Assembly (NCBI RefSeq): GCF_030538695.1
Contig: NZ_JAUNTN010000005.1
Location: 84,781 to 148,780 of the forward strand
Length of the DNA stretch: 64,000 nt
Origin: Paracoccus sp. (in: a-proteobacteria)
GTDB taxonomy: Bacteria > Pseudomonadota > Alphaproteobacteria > Rhodobacterales > Rhodobacteraceae
Direction: 5' to 3'
Of the stretch, positions 36,038-44,791 are shown piece by piece. Position 1 is the first letter of the stretch. Each line of letters opens with the position of its first letter. The position numbers were made by a program, and so were the translations under genes. The notes under the pieces are model-generated. The model ran no database searches. It was given only the letters and a program-made list of their open reading frames with translations, and was not told the DNA's origin.

Positions 36038-37639
36038 ATGACCCAAGCCAATCGCCCCGACCTGCCGCCCGAAATTGCCCGCCGCCGGACCTTTGCGATC
36101 ATCTCGCATCCCGACGCTGGCAAAACCACGCTGACCGAAAAGTTCCTGCTGTTTGGCGGCGCGATCCAGATGGCGGGGCAGGTCCGTGCTAAGGGCGAGG
36201 CGCGGCGCACAAGGTCGGACTTTATGAAAATGGAACAGGACCGGGGCATTTCGGTTTCCGCCTCGGCCATGTCCTTCGATTACGGGCAATTCCGTTTCAA
36301 TCTGGTGGACACGCCCGGCCACAGCGATTTTTCCGAAGATACCTATCGCACGCTGACCGCCGTTGACGCCGCGATCATGGTCATCGACGGTGCCAAGGGG
36401 GTTGAAAGCCAGACTCGCAAGCTGTTTGAGGTCTGCCGGCTGCGTGATCTGCCGATTCTGACCTTCTGCAACAAGATGGACCGCGAATCCCGCGACACGT
36501 TCGAGATTATCGACGAGATTCAGGAAAACCTGGCCATCGACGTTTGCCCGGCAAGCTGGCCCATCGGCATGGGCCGCGATTTCCTTGGGGCCTATGACCT
36601 GCTGCATGACCGGCTGGAGATCATGGACCGCGCCGACCGCAACCGGGTGGCGGAATCCGTCCAGATCAGCGGGTTGGACGATCCGAAACTGGCCGATCAC
36701 ATCCCTGCCGAACAGCTTGCCAAGCTGCGCGAGGAGATCGAGATGGCGCGCGAATTGCTGCCCGCCTTCGACCGGCAGTCCTTCCTTGAGGGGCATCTGA
36801 CGCCGATCTGGTTCGGTTCGGCCATCAATTCGTTCGGGGTGCGTGAGCTGATGGAAGGCATCGGCCAATACGGCCCGCAGCCGCAGCCGCAAATGGCCGC
36901 CGAGCGCCAGATCGCGCCCGAGGAAAAGCCGGTGACAGGCTTTGTCTTCAAGGTTCAGGCCAATATGGACCCCAAACACCGCGACCGGGTGGCCTTTGTG
37001 CGGCTGGCGTCGGGGCATTTCGAACGCGGCATGAAGCTGCTGCATGTGCGGTCGAAAAAGCCGATGGCCGTCAGCAACCCGGTGCTGTTCCTTGCCGCCG
37101 ACCGCGAACTGGCCGAGGAGGCATGGGCGGGCGACATCATCGGTATCCCCAACCACGGCCAGTTGCGCATCGGTGACGCGCTGACCGAGGGCGAGGCGCT
37201 GCGCTTTACCGGAATCCCGTCATTCGCGCCGGAACTGCTGCAATCGGTGCGTGCCACCGACCCGATGAAGGCGAAACATCTGGAAAAGGCGCTGATGCAA
37301 TTCGCGGAAGAAGGCGCGGCCAAGGTGTTCAAGCCCGCCATCGGTTCCGGCTTTATCGTCGGCGTCGTCGGTGCGCTGCAATTCGAGGTTCTTGCCAGCC
37401 GGATCGAACTGGAATACGGCATCCCCGTCCGCTTCGAAGGCTCTCAATTCACCTCTGCCCGCTGGGTGACGGGACCAAAGGACAAGCTGGATGCCTTTGC
37501 CAATACCAACAAGCAGCATATGGCAACCGACCATGACGGCGACCCGGTTTATCTAACCCGGCTGCAATGGGACATTGATCGGGTCGAACGCGATCAGCCG
37601 GAGTTGAAGCTGTCGGCAACCAAGGAAATGATGCAGTAA
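36038..37639 (+). CDS. prfC: Peptide chain release factor 3
   Basis: RF3 is a GTPase that recycles RF1/RF2 from the ribosome after peptide release. The 533-residue protein has G1 SHPDAGKTT (23-31), DTPGHSDF (G3) and FCNKMDRESRD (G4), followed by RF3-specific domains to the end. Family similarity starts at MTQANRPDLPPEIARRRTFA, so ATG 36038 is used; a TTG at 36002 keeps the frame open upstream. A strong hairpin sits right before this ATG and no Shine-Dalgarno is evident. Confidence 0.95.
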   Translation: MTQANRPDLPPEIARRRTFAIISHPDAGKTTLTEKFLLFGGAIQMAGQVRAKGEARRTRSDFMKMEQDRGISVSASAMSFDYGQFRFNLVDTPGHSDFSEDTYRTLTAVDAAIMVIDGAKGVESQTRKLFEVCRLRDLPILTFCNKMDRESRDTFEIIDEIQENLAIDVCPASWPIGMGRDFLGAYDLLHDRLEIMDRADRNRVAESVQISGLDDPKLADHIPAEQLAKLREEIEMARELLPAFDRQSFLEGHLTPIWFGSAINSFGVRELMEGIGQYGPQPQPQMAAERQIAPEEKPVTGFVFKVQANMDPKHRDRVAFVRLASGHFERGMKLLHVRSKKPMAVSNPVLFLAADRELAEEAWAGDIIGIPNHGQLRIGDALTEGEALRFTGIPSFAPELLQSVRATDPMKAKHLEKALMQFAEEGAAKVFKPAIGSGFIVGVVGALQFEVLASRIELEYGIPVRFEGSQFTSARWVTGPKDKLDAFANTNKQHMATDHDGDPVYLTRLQWDIDRVERDQPELKLSATKEMMQ

Positions 37640-37828
37640 AATCAGGGTGTGGTTTTCCGGCTGCCGTTCAGCATCTGGGGCGTGATCTCACATGCTGGTC
37701 TGATGTGCGCCAAGCCTGTTCACCGAGGGGGATGATCTGATCCGGTGAGTTGGCCTCCGCGCAGGGCCGCTGGTGGCTGATGGCCTGGAAAAATTGTTCG
37801 GCAGTTGGCGCATGAGGCTGAGGGCAGG
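37640..37828. other. Intergenic region between convergent prfC and fabH
   Basis: No gene or RNA was recognised in this stretch. It leads into two facing copies of the GGATATTT element that fill the remaining space before the fabH stop codon. Confidence 0.55.
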
Positions 37829-37919
37829 TGCCTCCGGCGGGGATATTTAGGTGAAGAAGAAGGGCATCTTTTGTCCCCAAATATCCTGCGGGGTTCGGGG
37901 CGCAAAGCCCCGATCCGAC
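37829..37919. repeat. Two facing copies of the GGATATTT 3'-flank element between prfC and fabH
   Basis: The plus-strand copy reads CCTCCGGCGGGGATATTTA then GGTGAAGAAGAAGG. The minus-strand copy, directly after the fabH stop, has a hairpin CGGGGCTTTGCGCCCCG, then CCCCGCAGGATATTTGGGG and ACAAAAGATG. Together they make a composite inverted repeat between two convergent genes. Confidence 0.65.
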
Positions 37920-38894
37920 TTACCAGCGCAAGACCACGCTGCCCCATGACAGCCCGCCGCCGATCGCTTCGGTGACGATGACATCGCCCTGTTTGAAGCG
38001 GCCTTCGGCATTGGCCACCGACAGCGCCAGCGGGATTGAGGCGGCAGAGGTATTGCCGTGGTCGGCCACGGTCAACACCACCTTGTCCATGGGCAGGCCC
38101 ATACGTTTGGCGGTGCCTTCGATGATGCGGATATTGGCCTGATGTGGGACCAGCCAATCAACATCGCTGGCGGGCAGGTCAGCCTTGTCCAGTGCCTTAT
38201 GGGCAGTGGCGGCCAGCTTCTCGACCGCGTGGCGGAAGACCAGATTGCCCTGCATTCGCAGCATCCCGGCAGTGCCGGTGGTGGAAACGCCGCCATCGAC
38301 GTAAAGCAAGTCGCGGAAGCGACCGTCGCTGTTGAGGTCGGTGGACAGGATGCCGCGATCTGCGGCTGTGCCGTTGCCCTCTTGCGCCTCGATCACCACC
38401 GCGCCAGCCCCATCGCCGAACAACACGCAAGTGCTGCGGTCGGTCCAATCCATGATCCGGCTGAAGGTTTCGGCACCGATGACCAGCACCCGGCTGGCTT
38501 GTCCGGCGCGGATCAGCCCGTCAGCATTGGCCAGCGCAAAGACAAAACCGGCGCAGACCGCCTGCACGTCAAAGGCAAAGCCCTGCTCGATTCCAAGCCC
38601 GGCCTGCACCATCGTGGCGACCGAAGGGAAAGTATAATCGGGGGTCGAGGTCGCCAGCACGATTGCGTCGATCTGATCCGGGGTGACGCCCGCGTTTTCC
38701 ATCGCCGCGCGCCCGGCACGAATCGCCAGATCGCTGGTGGCCTGCTCCTCAGCGGCGAAATGGCGGCGCTCGATCCCCGAGCGTGTGCGAATCCATTCGT
38801 CGCTGGTGTCCAGCTTGTCCTCGAACCAAGCGTTCTCGACGACCCGTTCGGGCAGATAATGGCCGGTGCCGATAAGAACCGAACGCCGCATCAT
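37920..38894 (-). CDS. fabH: 3-oxoacyl-ACP synthase III (beta-ketoacyl-ACP synthase III)
   Basis: FabH starts fatty-acid synthesis by condensing acetyl-CoA with malonyl-ACP. The 324-residue thiolase-fold enzyme shows Cys114 (VQAVCAGF), the His in VPHQANIRI and the Asn in DHGNTSAAS, the complete Cys-His-Asn triad. Its start overlaps plsX by 4 bp. ihfA, often the next gene in this family's operon, is not here; the convergent prfC region follows instead. Confidence 0.96.
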   Translation of the reverse strand: MMRRSVLIGTGHYLPERVVENAWFEDKLDTSDEWIRTRSGIERRHFAAEEQATSDLAIRAGRAAMENAGVTPDQIDAIVLATSTPDYTFPSVATMVQAGLGIEQGFAFDVQAVCAGFVFALANADGLIRAGQASRVLVIGAETFSRIMDWTDRSTCVLFGDGAGAVVIEAQEGNGTAADRGILSTDLNSDGRFRDLLYVDGGVSTTGTAGMLRMQGNLVFRHAVEKLAATAHKALDKADLPASDVDWLVPHQANIRIIEGTAKRMGLPMDKVVLTVADHGNTSAASIPLALSVANAEGRFKQGDVIVTEAIGGGLSWGSVVLRW

Positions 38895-40018
38895 GCTTCC
38901 CCCGTCTGATCTCCGGGCAGAGTCGATGCGTTAACCGCCGCTGCCACTTGCGCTTGTTGCGCCACCCGTGCGGCCAGCCGGTCCTGAAAACCGGACTGGG
39001 CCAGTTGGAACGCCAGTTTGATTGCCGCCGAAACCCCGGTCGCATCGGCCGAGCCGTGGGATTTCACCACGGTGCCGTTCAGGCCAAGGAACACACCGCC
39101 ATTCACCCGGCGCGGATCAATGCGCTTTTGCAGCCGCTTGAGCGAGCTCATCGCCAGAAGCGCCGCGAATTTCGACATGATGGAATTGCCAAAGGCTTCG
39201 CGCAGGAAATCACCGACCAGCTTGGCGGTGCCTTCGCCGGTTTTGATGGCCACATTGCCGGTGAACCCGTCGGTGACGATCACATCGACCTGATCTGAGG
39301 ACAGGTCGCTGCCCTCGACAAAGCCGATATAGTCAAACCCCCCGGCCTCGGCGGCGGTGGGGATCAGGTCATGGGCGGCTTTCAGCTCGGCCCGGCCCTT
39401 GTGATCCTCGGTCCCGACGTTGAGCAAGCCGACGCGCGGGTGCTCCAGCCCAAGCCCGTTGCGGGCGTAAGACGCGCCCATCATCGCATATTGCACCAGA
39501 TCGGGTGCATCGGCGCGAATATCGGCCCCCACGTCCAGCATGACGTTGAACCCCTGCGGGTTGCGCGAGGGCCAGAGGCAGGCGATGGCAGGGCGATTCA
39601 CGCCGGGCAGTTTGCGCAGACGGATCATCGACAGCGCCATCAGCGCGCCGGTATTGCCGCAGGATACCGCGGCCACGGCTTCGCCAGCGCGGACCGATTC
39701 GATAGCCCCCCACATGCTTGTGTTTTGGGCGCTGCGGATCACCTGTGACGGCTTGTCATTCATCGTCACCACGCCGTCGGCATGGCGGACCTGGCTGCGT
39801 GCGGCCAGATCGGGGCGTTTGGCAAGCAAAGACGACAAAACCGCCTCATCGCCATGAACGATGAAGCGGATTTCGGGATTCTTGGCGGCGCTTTCAGCCA
39901 TGCCAGCGACAACGGCCTCAGGGCCGCGATCCCCACCCATCGCATCGACAGACACAACAATCACGCCCCCGGCTTGGGGCAGGGGGGCGGAATCCGTGTG
40001 GCGATCCGGCATCGGCAT
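38891..40018 (-). CDS. plsX: Phosphate acyltransferase PlsX
   Basis: PlsX makes acyl-phosphate from acyl-ACP for phospholipid synthesis. The 375-residue protein carries VSVDAMGGDRGPEAVV, SCGNTGALMA and VIVTDGFTGNVAIKTGEG. The first 15 or so residues are extra to the conserved core, so an internal start is possible. It lies 22 bp after rpmF and overlaps fabH, forming the classic rpmF-plsX-fabH operon linking ribosome and lipid synthesis. Confidence 0.95.
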   Translation of the reverse strand: MPMPDRHTDSAPLPQAGGVIVVSVDAMGGDRGPEAVVAGMAESAAKNPEIRFIVHGDEAVLSSLLAKRPDLAARSQVRHADGVVTMNDKPSQVIRSAQNTSMWGAIESVRAGEAVAAVSCGNTGALMALSMIRLRKLPGVNRPAIACLWPSRNPQGFNVMLDVGADIRADAPDLVQYAMMGASYARNGLGLEHPRVGLLNVGTEDHKGRAELKAAHDLIPTAAEAGGFDYIGFVEGSDLSSDQVDVIVTDGFTGNVAIKTGEGTAKLVGDFLREAFGNSIMSKFAALLAMSSLKRLQKRIDPRRVNGGVFLGLNGTVVKSHGSADATGVSAAIKLAFQLAQSGFQDRLAARVAQQAQVAAAVNASTLPGDQTGEA

Positions 40019-40040
40019 GGTGCGTCAGAACCGCAGCAGA

Positions 40041-40247
40041 TTACGCCGCGTCGTCGTCCAGATCGATTTCATTGGCCTGCGCGACCACTTCGCGGTCGGC
40101 GTAATGACCGCAGGACGGGCAAACGTGATGCGGACGCTTCAGTTCGCCGCAGTTCGGGCATTCATTCGGATTCGCAGCCGACAGCGCATCGTGAGCGCGG
40201 CGCATGTTGCGCTTGGAGCGGGTGACGCGATTCTGTGGGACGGCCAT
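40041..40247 (-). CDS. rpmF: 50S ribosomal protein L32
   Basis: The 68-residue protein starts [20 protein letters not shown] and keeps the zinc-ribbon cysteines at 30, 33, 43 and 46 (CPNC, CPSC). It is the zinc-binding form of L32. It lies between yceD and plsX, and about 200 bp without a gene upstream probably hold its own promoter. Confidence 0.97.
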   Translation of the reverse strand: MAVPQNRVTRSKRNMRRAHDALSAANPNECPNCGELKRPHHVCPSCGHYADREVVAQANEIDLDDDAA

Positions 40248-40447
40248 GTCACAACCTCTGATATTCGGGGGGCGATATGGCCCCTGCTGTAAAAATTCGG
40301 ATAGGCGGAGCGCATAAGACCGTTTGCCCCGATCCGCAACATCAAAAGCGGACTAGGGACGGCCACATGACCATCCGCATGAAGGCGCGAACATAGCGAT
40401 TGTCAGCCAGATTGCAAGCCGAAACCGCGGGCGCGGTTAACGTGGGC

Positions 40448-40969
40448 TTAGTCGTCCTGCTTCTGGATCAGCCGGGCCAGATCGGCAAAGGGGCGGCGGG
40501 TGTCCGGTTCGGGCGATTCTTCGGGCGCATCTGGCAGGGCGGCCCCCGGCGCACGGGGGAAGGGCGGCAGAGCCAGTGCGAGCGATTCCACCATGACCGC
40601 GCCCATGTCGATGAATTGTTCCAGCGGATCGGTTTCGTCGTCACCCATTTCGGCCTCGTCGCCCTCGGGCGTCGTGACATAGGGCGACCAGCGACGGCGG
40701 ACCGCCTCGGCAATAGAGGTTTCCACCGGCACCAGCGAGACCACACATTCCTGAACGGCTTTTGCCTCGATTCGGCCCTCAAACCCCCATGAATCGCCAG
40801 CCTCGGCTTGCAGGGTGCCAGTCAGATGCAGCGCGGGCAGGGCCAAAATCCCAAGGTCATCGGCAATCGCCTGCCGTTCCGCGGCGTTCGGGGTCAGGTC
40901 AATTTCGGTCGGGCGGTTGGGGTTCAGATGCGCCACACGCAGGCGGTGGGCAAAGGGGGCAGGGGCCAT
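40448..40969 (-). CDS. YceD/DUF177 family protein
   Basis: A 173-residue protein of the YceD family, which is nearly always encoded just before rpmF and in plants is needed for 23S rRNA accumulation. The conserved stretch here reads LTGTLQAEAGDSWGFEGRIEAKAVQECVVSLVPVET, followed by an acidic segment (EGDEAEMGDDETDPLEQF). The canonical Cys of the family is present (QECVVS). Assignment depends on this motif and on the neighbouring rpmF. Confidence 0.85.
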   Translation of the reverse strand: MAPAPFAHRLRVAHLNPNRPTEIDLTPNAAERQAIADDLGILALPALHLTGTLQAEAGDSWGFEGRIEAKAVQECVVSLVPVETSIAEAVRRRWSPYVTTPEGDEAEMGDDETDPLEQFIDMGAVMVESLALALPPFPRAPGAALPDAPEESPEPDTRRPFADLARLIQKQDD

Positions 40970-41095
40970 GTCTGATCCTTTCCGGGCCGTTTTCGGCGCC
41001 GGGTGATTGATATTCTTGAGCGCCGGGCCGCAGTTTGCTAAGCCGGGCGGGCGGCGTCAACCGGCGCGCCTAACTTATGCAGGACGGACTGCCGA

Positions 41096-41545
41096 ATGAT
41101 CGACAATGTGACCAAGCTGATTGCCGCGCTTGTGGTTTCGGTATCCCTGACGGCCTGTTCTCCGGTTTATCGCCATCACGGCTATGTCCCGCCCGAGGAT
41201 GTGCTGTCGCTGGTGCAGGTCGGTCAGACCAGCCGTGACGATCTGCCCGAGTTGATTGGCAAACCCTCGGCCGAGGGCGTGCTGACCGGGGCCGGGTGGT
41301 ATTACGTCGGCTCACGCTGGAAGTTCTATGGCCCGCTGGAGCCGCAAGAGGTCGAACGTCAGGTCGTCGCCATCAGCTTTTACGACAACGGCACGGTCAG
41401 CAATGTGGAACGCTTTGGCTTGCAGGATGGCCATGTTGTCACCCTGTCGCGGCGTGTGACCGATGCCAATGTGGCCGGGGTCGGCTTTATCCGGCAGATC
41501 ATGGGCAACCTTGGCCGCGTGGACGCCAGCCAGTTCTTCCGCTGA
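41096..41545 (+). CDS. bamE: Outer-membrane assembly lipoprotein BamE (SmpA/OmlA)
   Basis: A 149-residue lipoprotein with lipobox LTAC (acylated Cys21) and the BamE core: VQVGQTSRDDLPELIGKPS, WYYVGSRWKFYG and VVAISFYDNGTVSNVERF. BamE supports the BAM complex that inserts outer-membrane proteins. It marks the left edge of the conserved chromosome before the CRISPR island. A GC-rich hairpin follows. Confidence 0.9.
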   Translation: MIDNVTKLIAALVVSVSLTACSPVYRHHGYVPPEDVLSLVQVGQTSRDDLPELIGKPSAEGVLTGAGWYYVGSRWKFYGPLEPQEVERQVVAISFYDNGTVSNVERFGLQDGHVVTLSRRVTDANVAGVGFIRQIMGNLGRVDASQFFR

Positions 41546-41557
41546 GGCGGCAAGGCA

Positions 41558-41585
41558 GCCCCGGACCGGCGGACCGGACCGGGGC
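41558..41585 (+). terminator. GC-rich hairpin after bamE
   Basis: GCCCCGG (41558-41564) pairs with CCGGGGC (41579-41585), with further pairing possible inside the loop. No T-run follows; a weak terminator call. Confidence 0.45.
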
Positions 41586-42078
41586 CTGTCAGGCTCAGTG
41601 CGGGCATGTCACTATCTGATCGTAATATGCTCGCCGGATTGCTTGATGTGCGGTGGGCGTGGGCCGTGCTTTTGAAATAATTATGCTTTCTAATAGCCGG
41701 TTGATTGGTAAGGCTACTGCAATTGGAGCGCGTCCTGCATCCTCATGATGGCTGGGAAGTATATCGGCTCAGGATTGACCTGATCCGTGACGGATTTATA
41801 CTGAATTGTGCAGAGAGCTGGAATGCTCATGGGTGTTCTTGCTTTTGTGTGCGGGGGGGCAATGTGTTGTATGCTCCGTTGGTAGGTGGTGGTTTGCGCG
41901 GATGCGGGTACTTATAAGCTGGGAGGGCTTGCTTTGTAATTAGGTGAAGCCTTGATAAATTGGTTGGGTGGTCCATCATACTGTCACTTTGGGGGGCCAT
42001 ATCGTACCGCGCATTTGAGGCAAGCCAAGATGCGCGCACAAATGTCCGGGGTGTTTTCTTACCATAAAAGGGGTGAGC
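41586..42078. other. Lower-GC intergenic region before cas3
   Basis: Nearly 500 bp without a convincing gene, visibly richer in A/T than the flanks, marking the left boundary of the CRISPR island. A short TTG-started frame (41705-41917) has no ribosome site and is not called. The region should hold the cas3 promoter; TTGATA at 41952 with CATACT at 41977 is a poor candidate because of its 19-bp spacing. Confidence 0.6.
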
Positions 42079-44355
42079 ATGTGGGCGCATAGCGGCAACC
42101 GGGATGACAGGTCGGACTGGGAAACCCTGCCGGTTCATCTGACCGAGGTGGGGGATGGTGCGGCGGCGCTGGGCTTGTCTGCGATGGCGCGGGTGGCCGG
42201 GCTGTGGCATGATCTGGGCAAATATCACCCCGATTTTCAGGCGCGGCTGGCCGGCAGCAATCAAACTGTGGATCATTCCACGGCGGGCGGCGCTTTGCTG
42301 ATGCAGGCGGCGGCGGGGCAGGGGACCGGGGCGCAGATCGCGGCCGAGGTGATCGCCTATGCCATTCTGGGCCATCACGCGGGCCTGCCCGATATGCAGC
42401 CTGACGGCTCGACGCTGCGGGGCCGGACCGCAGGGTTCAGCGATAGTCTCGATCCGGCATGGCGCGATGCGGTGTCGCCGGATCTGGGGCCGGTGCTGGA
42501 CGAACTCAAGGCCAAGGTGCGTGGGGGTGATGCGGCGCTTCGGGCGTTTGATCTGTCGCTGATGGCGCGGATGGTGTTTTCCTGCCTTGTCGATGCCGAT
42601 TTCAAGGCGACGGAACGGTTCTATGCCCGACTGGGCGATTACACCCCGGACCGCGACTGGCCCGCGCTGCAACCTCATATCGACGCGCATCTGGCGGCGC
42701 TGGATGCGCGGCTGGCGGGGTTTGACCAGGACGGCCCGGTGAATACGATCCGGCGCGAGGTGATGGCCCATGTCCGCGCCCGCGCTGTCCTGCCGCCCGG
42801 CCCGTTCACGCTGACCGTGCCGACGGGTGGGGGCAAGACATTGGCGTCGCTGGCCTTTGCGCTGGAACACGCGCGGCGGCATGGACACCGGCGGATTATC
42901 TATGTCATCCCCTATACCTCGATCATCGACCAGACAGCGACCGAGTTCCGCAACCTTCTGGGCGCGGATCACATTCTGGAACATCACGCCTCAATTGATA
43001 CGCAAGGCGAGGGCCGTGACGAGCAGACCGGGCGGAACAAGCTGCGGCTGGCGATGCAGGACTGGGCCGCGCCGGTGATCGTCACAACGGCGGTGCAGTT
43101 TTTTGAAAGCCTGTTTGCCGCCCGCACGTCCTCGGCCCGCAAGCTGCACGCGATGGCAAACAGCGTGATCGTGCTGGACGAGGTGCAGACCCTGCCGCGC
43201 GGGTTGCTGGCCCCAAGCCTGCGGATGCTGGATGGGCTGGGCGTGCATTACGGCGCCTCGGTCGTGCTATGCACAGCCACGCAACCGGCGCTGGACGAGC
43301 GGTTGCAGGGGGAACAGCTGGTCAGCGGGTCCAGGGTGAAAACGACCTTTGGCCTGCCGGTGTCAGGGCGCGAGCTGGCCCCCGATCCGGTTGGACTGAA
43401 CACACGGCTGCGACGCACGCGCATCGTGCATGGCGGGGTGATGGCGGATGCTGCGCTGGTGGACGAACTGGCCGCGCATCCGCAATCGCTGATCGTGGTG
43501 AACACGCGTGCGCACGCGCTGGCGCTGTATCGGGCGGCGGCGCATCTGGACGGGATGGTCCACCTGACCACGCGCCAATGCGCCGCTGATCGCAGCGAGA
43601 TCATCGCAGGCATCCGCGCCCGGCTAAAGGACGGCCAGCCCTGCCGCGTCATCTCGACCAGCCTGATCGAAGCGGGGGTCGATGTGTCGTTCCGCCGTGC
43701 ATGGCGGGCCGAGGCGGGGCTGGAACAGATCATTCAGGTTGCGGGCCGGGTGAACCGGAACGATGAATATGATCTGGCGGACAGTATCGTCACCGTATTC
43801 ACCCCGGCCGAGATCAAGCCGCCCGGCGAGATCGAAGCCCTGATCGGCGATTTTCGCACCATCATGGCCACGCATGAGGATTTGCAGTCAGATGCGGCGA
43901 TCGAAGCCTATTTCCGGCAGGTTTACTGGCGCTTTCAGACCGGCGGGAACAGACTGGATGCGCGTAATATCCTGTCGCGTCTGACGCTGCTGAGGGGCGG
44001 GGCAACCCACACGGATTTCGCCTTTCGATCTATCGCCGCCGATTTCCGCATGATCGACAGCGCCATGGTGCCGATTATCATTCCCGAAAGCCCCGAGGCG
44101 CTGTCGGCGCTGGACGGGCGGCTGGCGGGCGCGGAAAGCTCAGGCACCATCGCACGCGATATGCAGCGCCGCATCGTGCAGGTGCCGCCCCGCGTGCGGG
44201 ACCGGATGATTCGTGAGGGCGTGGTCACTTACCTGCGCCCCGACAAGCGCAGCGACCAGTTCGCGGCGCTGATCGATTCGGACTTGTATCGGCGGGAGGT
44301 GGGGCTGGAATGGGAAGAAACCGGGTTGTTAAGTTCGGAAGAAGCGATCTGGTGA
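42079..44355 (+). CDS. cas3: Type I-C CRISPR nuclease-helicase Cas3
   Basis: A 758-residue HD-helicase fusion that degrades target DNA after Cascade recognition. The HD nuclease part shows WHDLGKYHPDF (His44-Asp45), VDHSTAGG and ILGHHAGLPD. The helicase part shows Walker A VPTGGGKT (247-254), DEVQ (367-370), CTATQPALDE and QVAGRVNRND. ATG 42079 is preceded by AAAAGGGG; GTG 42073 is an alternative. A strong hairpin follows its stop, and the other cas genes begin 436 bp later, so it may be a separate unit. Confidence 0.96.
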   Translation: MWAHSGNRDDRSDWETLPVHLTEVGDGAAALGLSAMARVAGLWHDLGKYHPDFQARLAGSNQTVDHSTAGGALLMQAAAGQGTGAQIAAEVIAYAILGHHAGLPDMQPDGSTLRGRTAGFSDSLDPAWRDAVSPDLGPVLDELKAKVRGGDAALRAFDLSLMARMVFSCLVDADFKATERFYARLGDYTPDRDWPALQPHIDAHLAALDARLAGFDQDGPVNTIRREVMAHVRARAVLPPGPFTLTVPTGGGKTLASLAFALEHARRHGHRRIIYVIPYTSIIDQTATEFRNLLGADHILEHHASIDTQGEGRDEQTGRNKLRLAMQDWAAPVIVTTAVQFFESLFAARTSSARKLHAMANSVIVLDEVQTLPRGLLAPSLRMLDGLGVHYGASVVLCTATQPALDERLQGEQLVSGSRVKTTFGLPVSGRELAPDPVGLNTRLRRTRIVHGGVMADAALVDELAAHPQSLIVVNTRAHALALYRAAAHLDGMVHLTTRQCAADRSEIIAGIRARLKDGQPCRVISTSLIEAGVDVSFRRAWRAEAGLEQIIQVAGRVNRNDEYDLADSIVTVFTPAEIKPPGEIEALIGDFRTIMATHEDLQSDAAIEAYFRQVYWRFQTGGNRLDARNILSRLTLLRGGATHTDFAFRSIAADFRMIDSAMVPIIIPESPEALSALDGRLAGAESSGTIARDMQRRIVQVPPRVRDRMIREGVVTYLRPDKRSDQFAALIDSDLYRREVGLEWEETGLLSSEEAIW

Positions 44356-44356
44356 C

Positions 44357-44384
44357 GCCGGGCGGCAACCCGTTGCCGCCCGGC
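44357..44384 (+). terminator. Strong hairpin right after cas3
   Basis: GCCGGGCGGCAA (44357-44368) pairs perfectly with TTGCCGCCCGGC (44373-44384) around CCCG, starting 2 bp after the cas3 stop codon and followed by ACTTCTT. It probably ends the cas3 transcript. Confidence 0.75.
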
Positions 44385-44674
44385 ACTTCTTGCGCAAAAC
44401 TACGCATACCTCGTTTCTATCCGCGTTCGTGAAGAACGACTGCTGCGCCTCGCTATGGCGGTTCGACCGTGATCTCTAGCGCGCCTTGAGTGATTCGAAG
44501 ACGGATCACCCATATTCTGCGTGATTTGCCATGCTGCACTTGCCTCACCTCCTTTCAGGGGAAGGACTCCTGCCGCAGACATTATGGCACGATATGGGTT
44601 TTTAGGGAATCTTAAACAACTCATACCTAGAAGGAGTAGATTTTCTGCATGAACGGTTATATGGGGCGAGGCAA
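44385..44674. other. Lower-GC spacer inside the cas locus
   Basis: No gene is supported. It includes a 15-codon frame with ATG at 44649 and AAGGAG 12 nt upstream, too weak to call, and a minus-strand 74-codon frame (44400-44624) of unlikely composition. Such a gap is unusual between cas3 and cas5c in type I-C loci. Confidence 0.55.
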
Positions 44675-44715
44675 GATCACATGGCGTCTAAATTGATCAC
44701 ATGGCTGCGTAAATT
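44675..44715 (+). repeat. Two abutting 20/21-bp direct repeats upstream of cas5c
   Basis: Unit 1 is GATCACATGGCGTCTAAATT (44675-44694). Unit 2 (44695-44715) has the same GATCACATGGC start and TAAATT end with a TGCG core. They end 4 bp before the -35 element of the cas5c promoter, so they could be operator sites or the relic of a mobile-element end. Confidence 0.75.
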
Positions 44716-44719
44716 GAGG

Positions 44720-44749
44720 TTGACATGACGGCGGATCATTTGCTTAGAT
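44720..44749 (+). promoter_or_regulatory. Sigma-70-like promoter of the cas5c-cas2 operon
   Basis: A perfect TTGACA (44720-44725), an 18-bp spacer and TTAGAT (44744-44749; 4 of 6 to TATAAT), 42 bp before the cas5c start codon. Confidence 0.65.
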
Positions 44750-44791
44750 TCTGAAAGTAAACTACTGAAATAATTACTGAATGGTTAACGT

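Noticed and set aside
41705-41917. 70-codon open frame upstream of cas3
   Set aside because: It starts at TTG, has no ribosome site, and its translation resembles no protein family; it lies in A/T-richer intergenic DNA.
44400-44624. 74-codon minus-strand frame between cas3 and cas5c
   Set aside because: Arg/Ser-rich translation without recognisable domain and no plausible start context; retained only as part of the described gap.
44649-44696. 15-codon leader-peptide-like frame before cas5c
   Set aside because: AAGGAG is 12 nt away and the peptide runs into the tandem repeats; nothing suggests attenuation.
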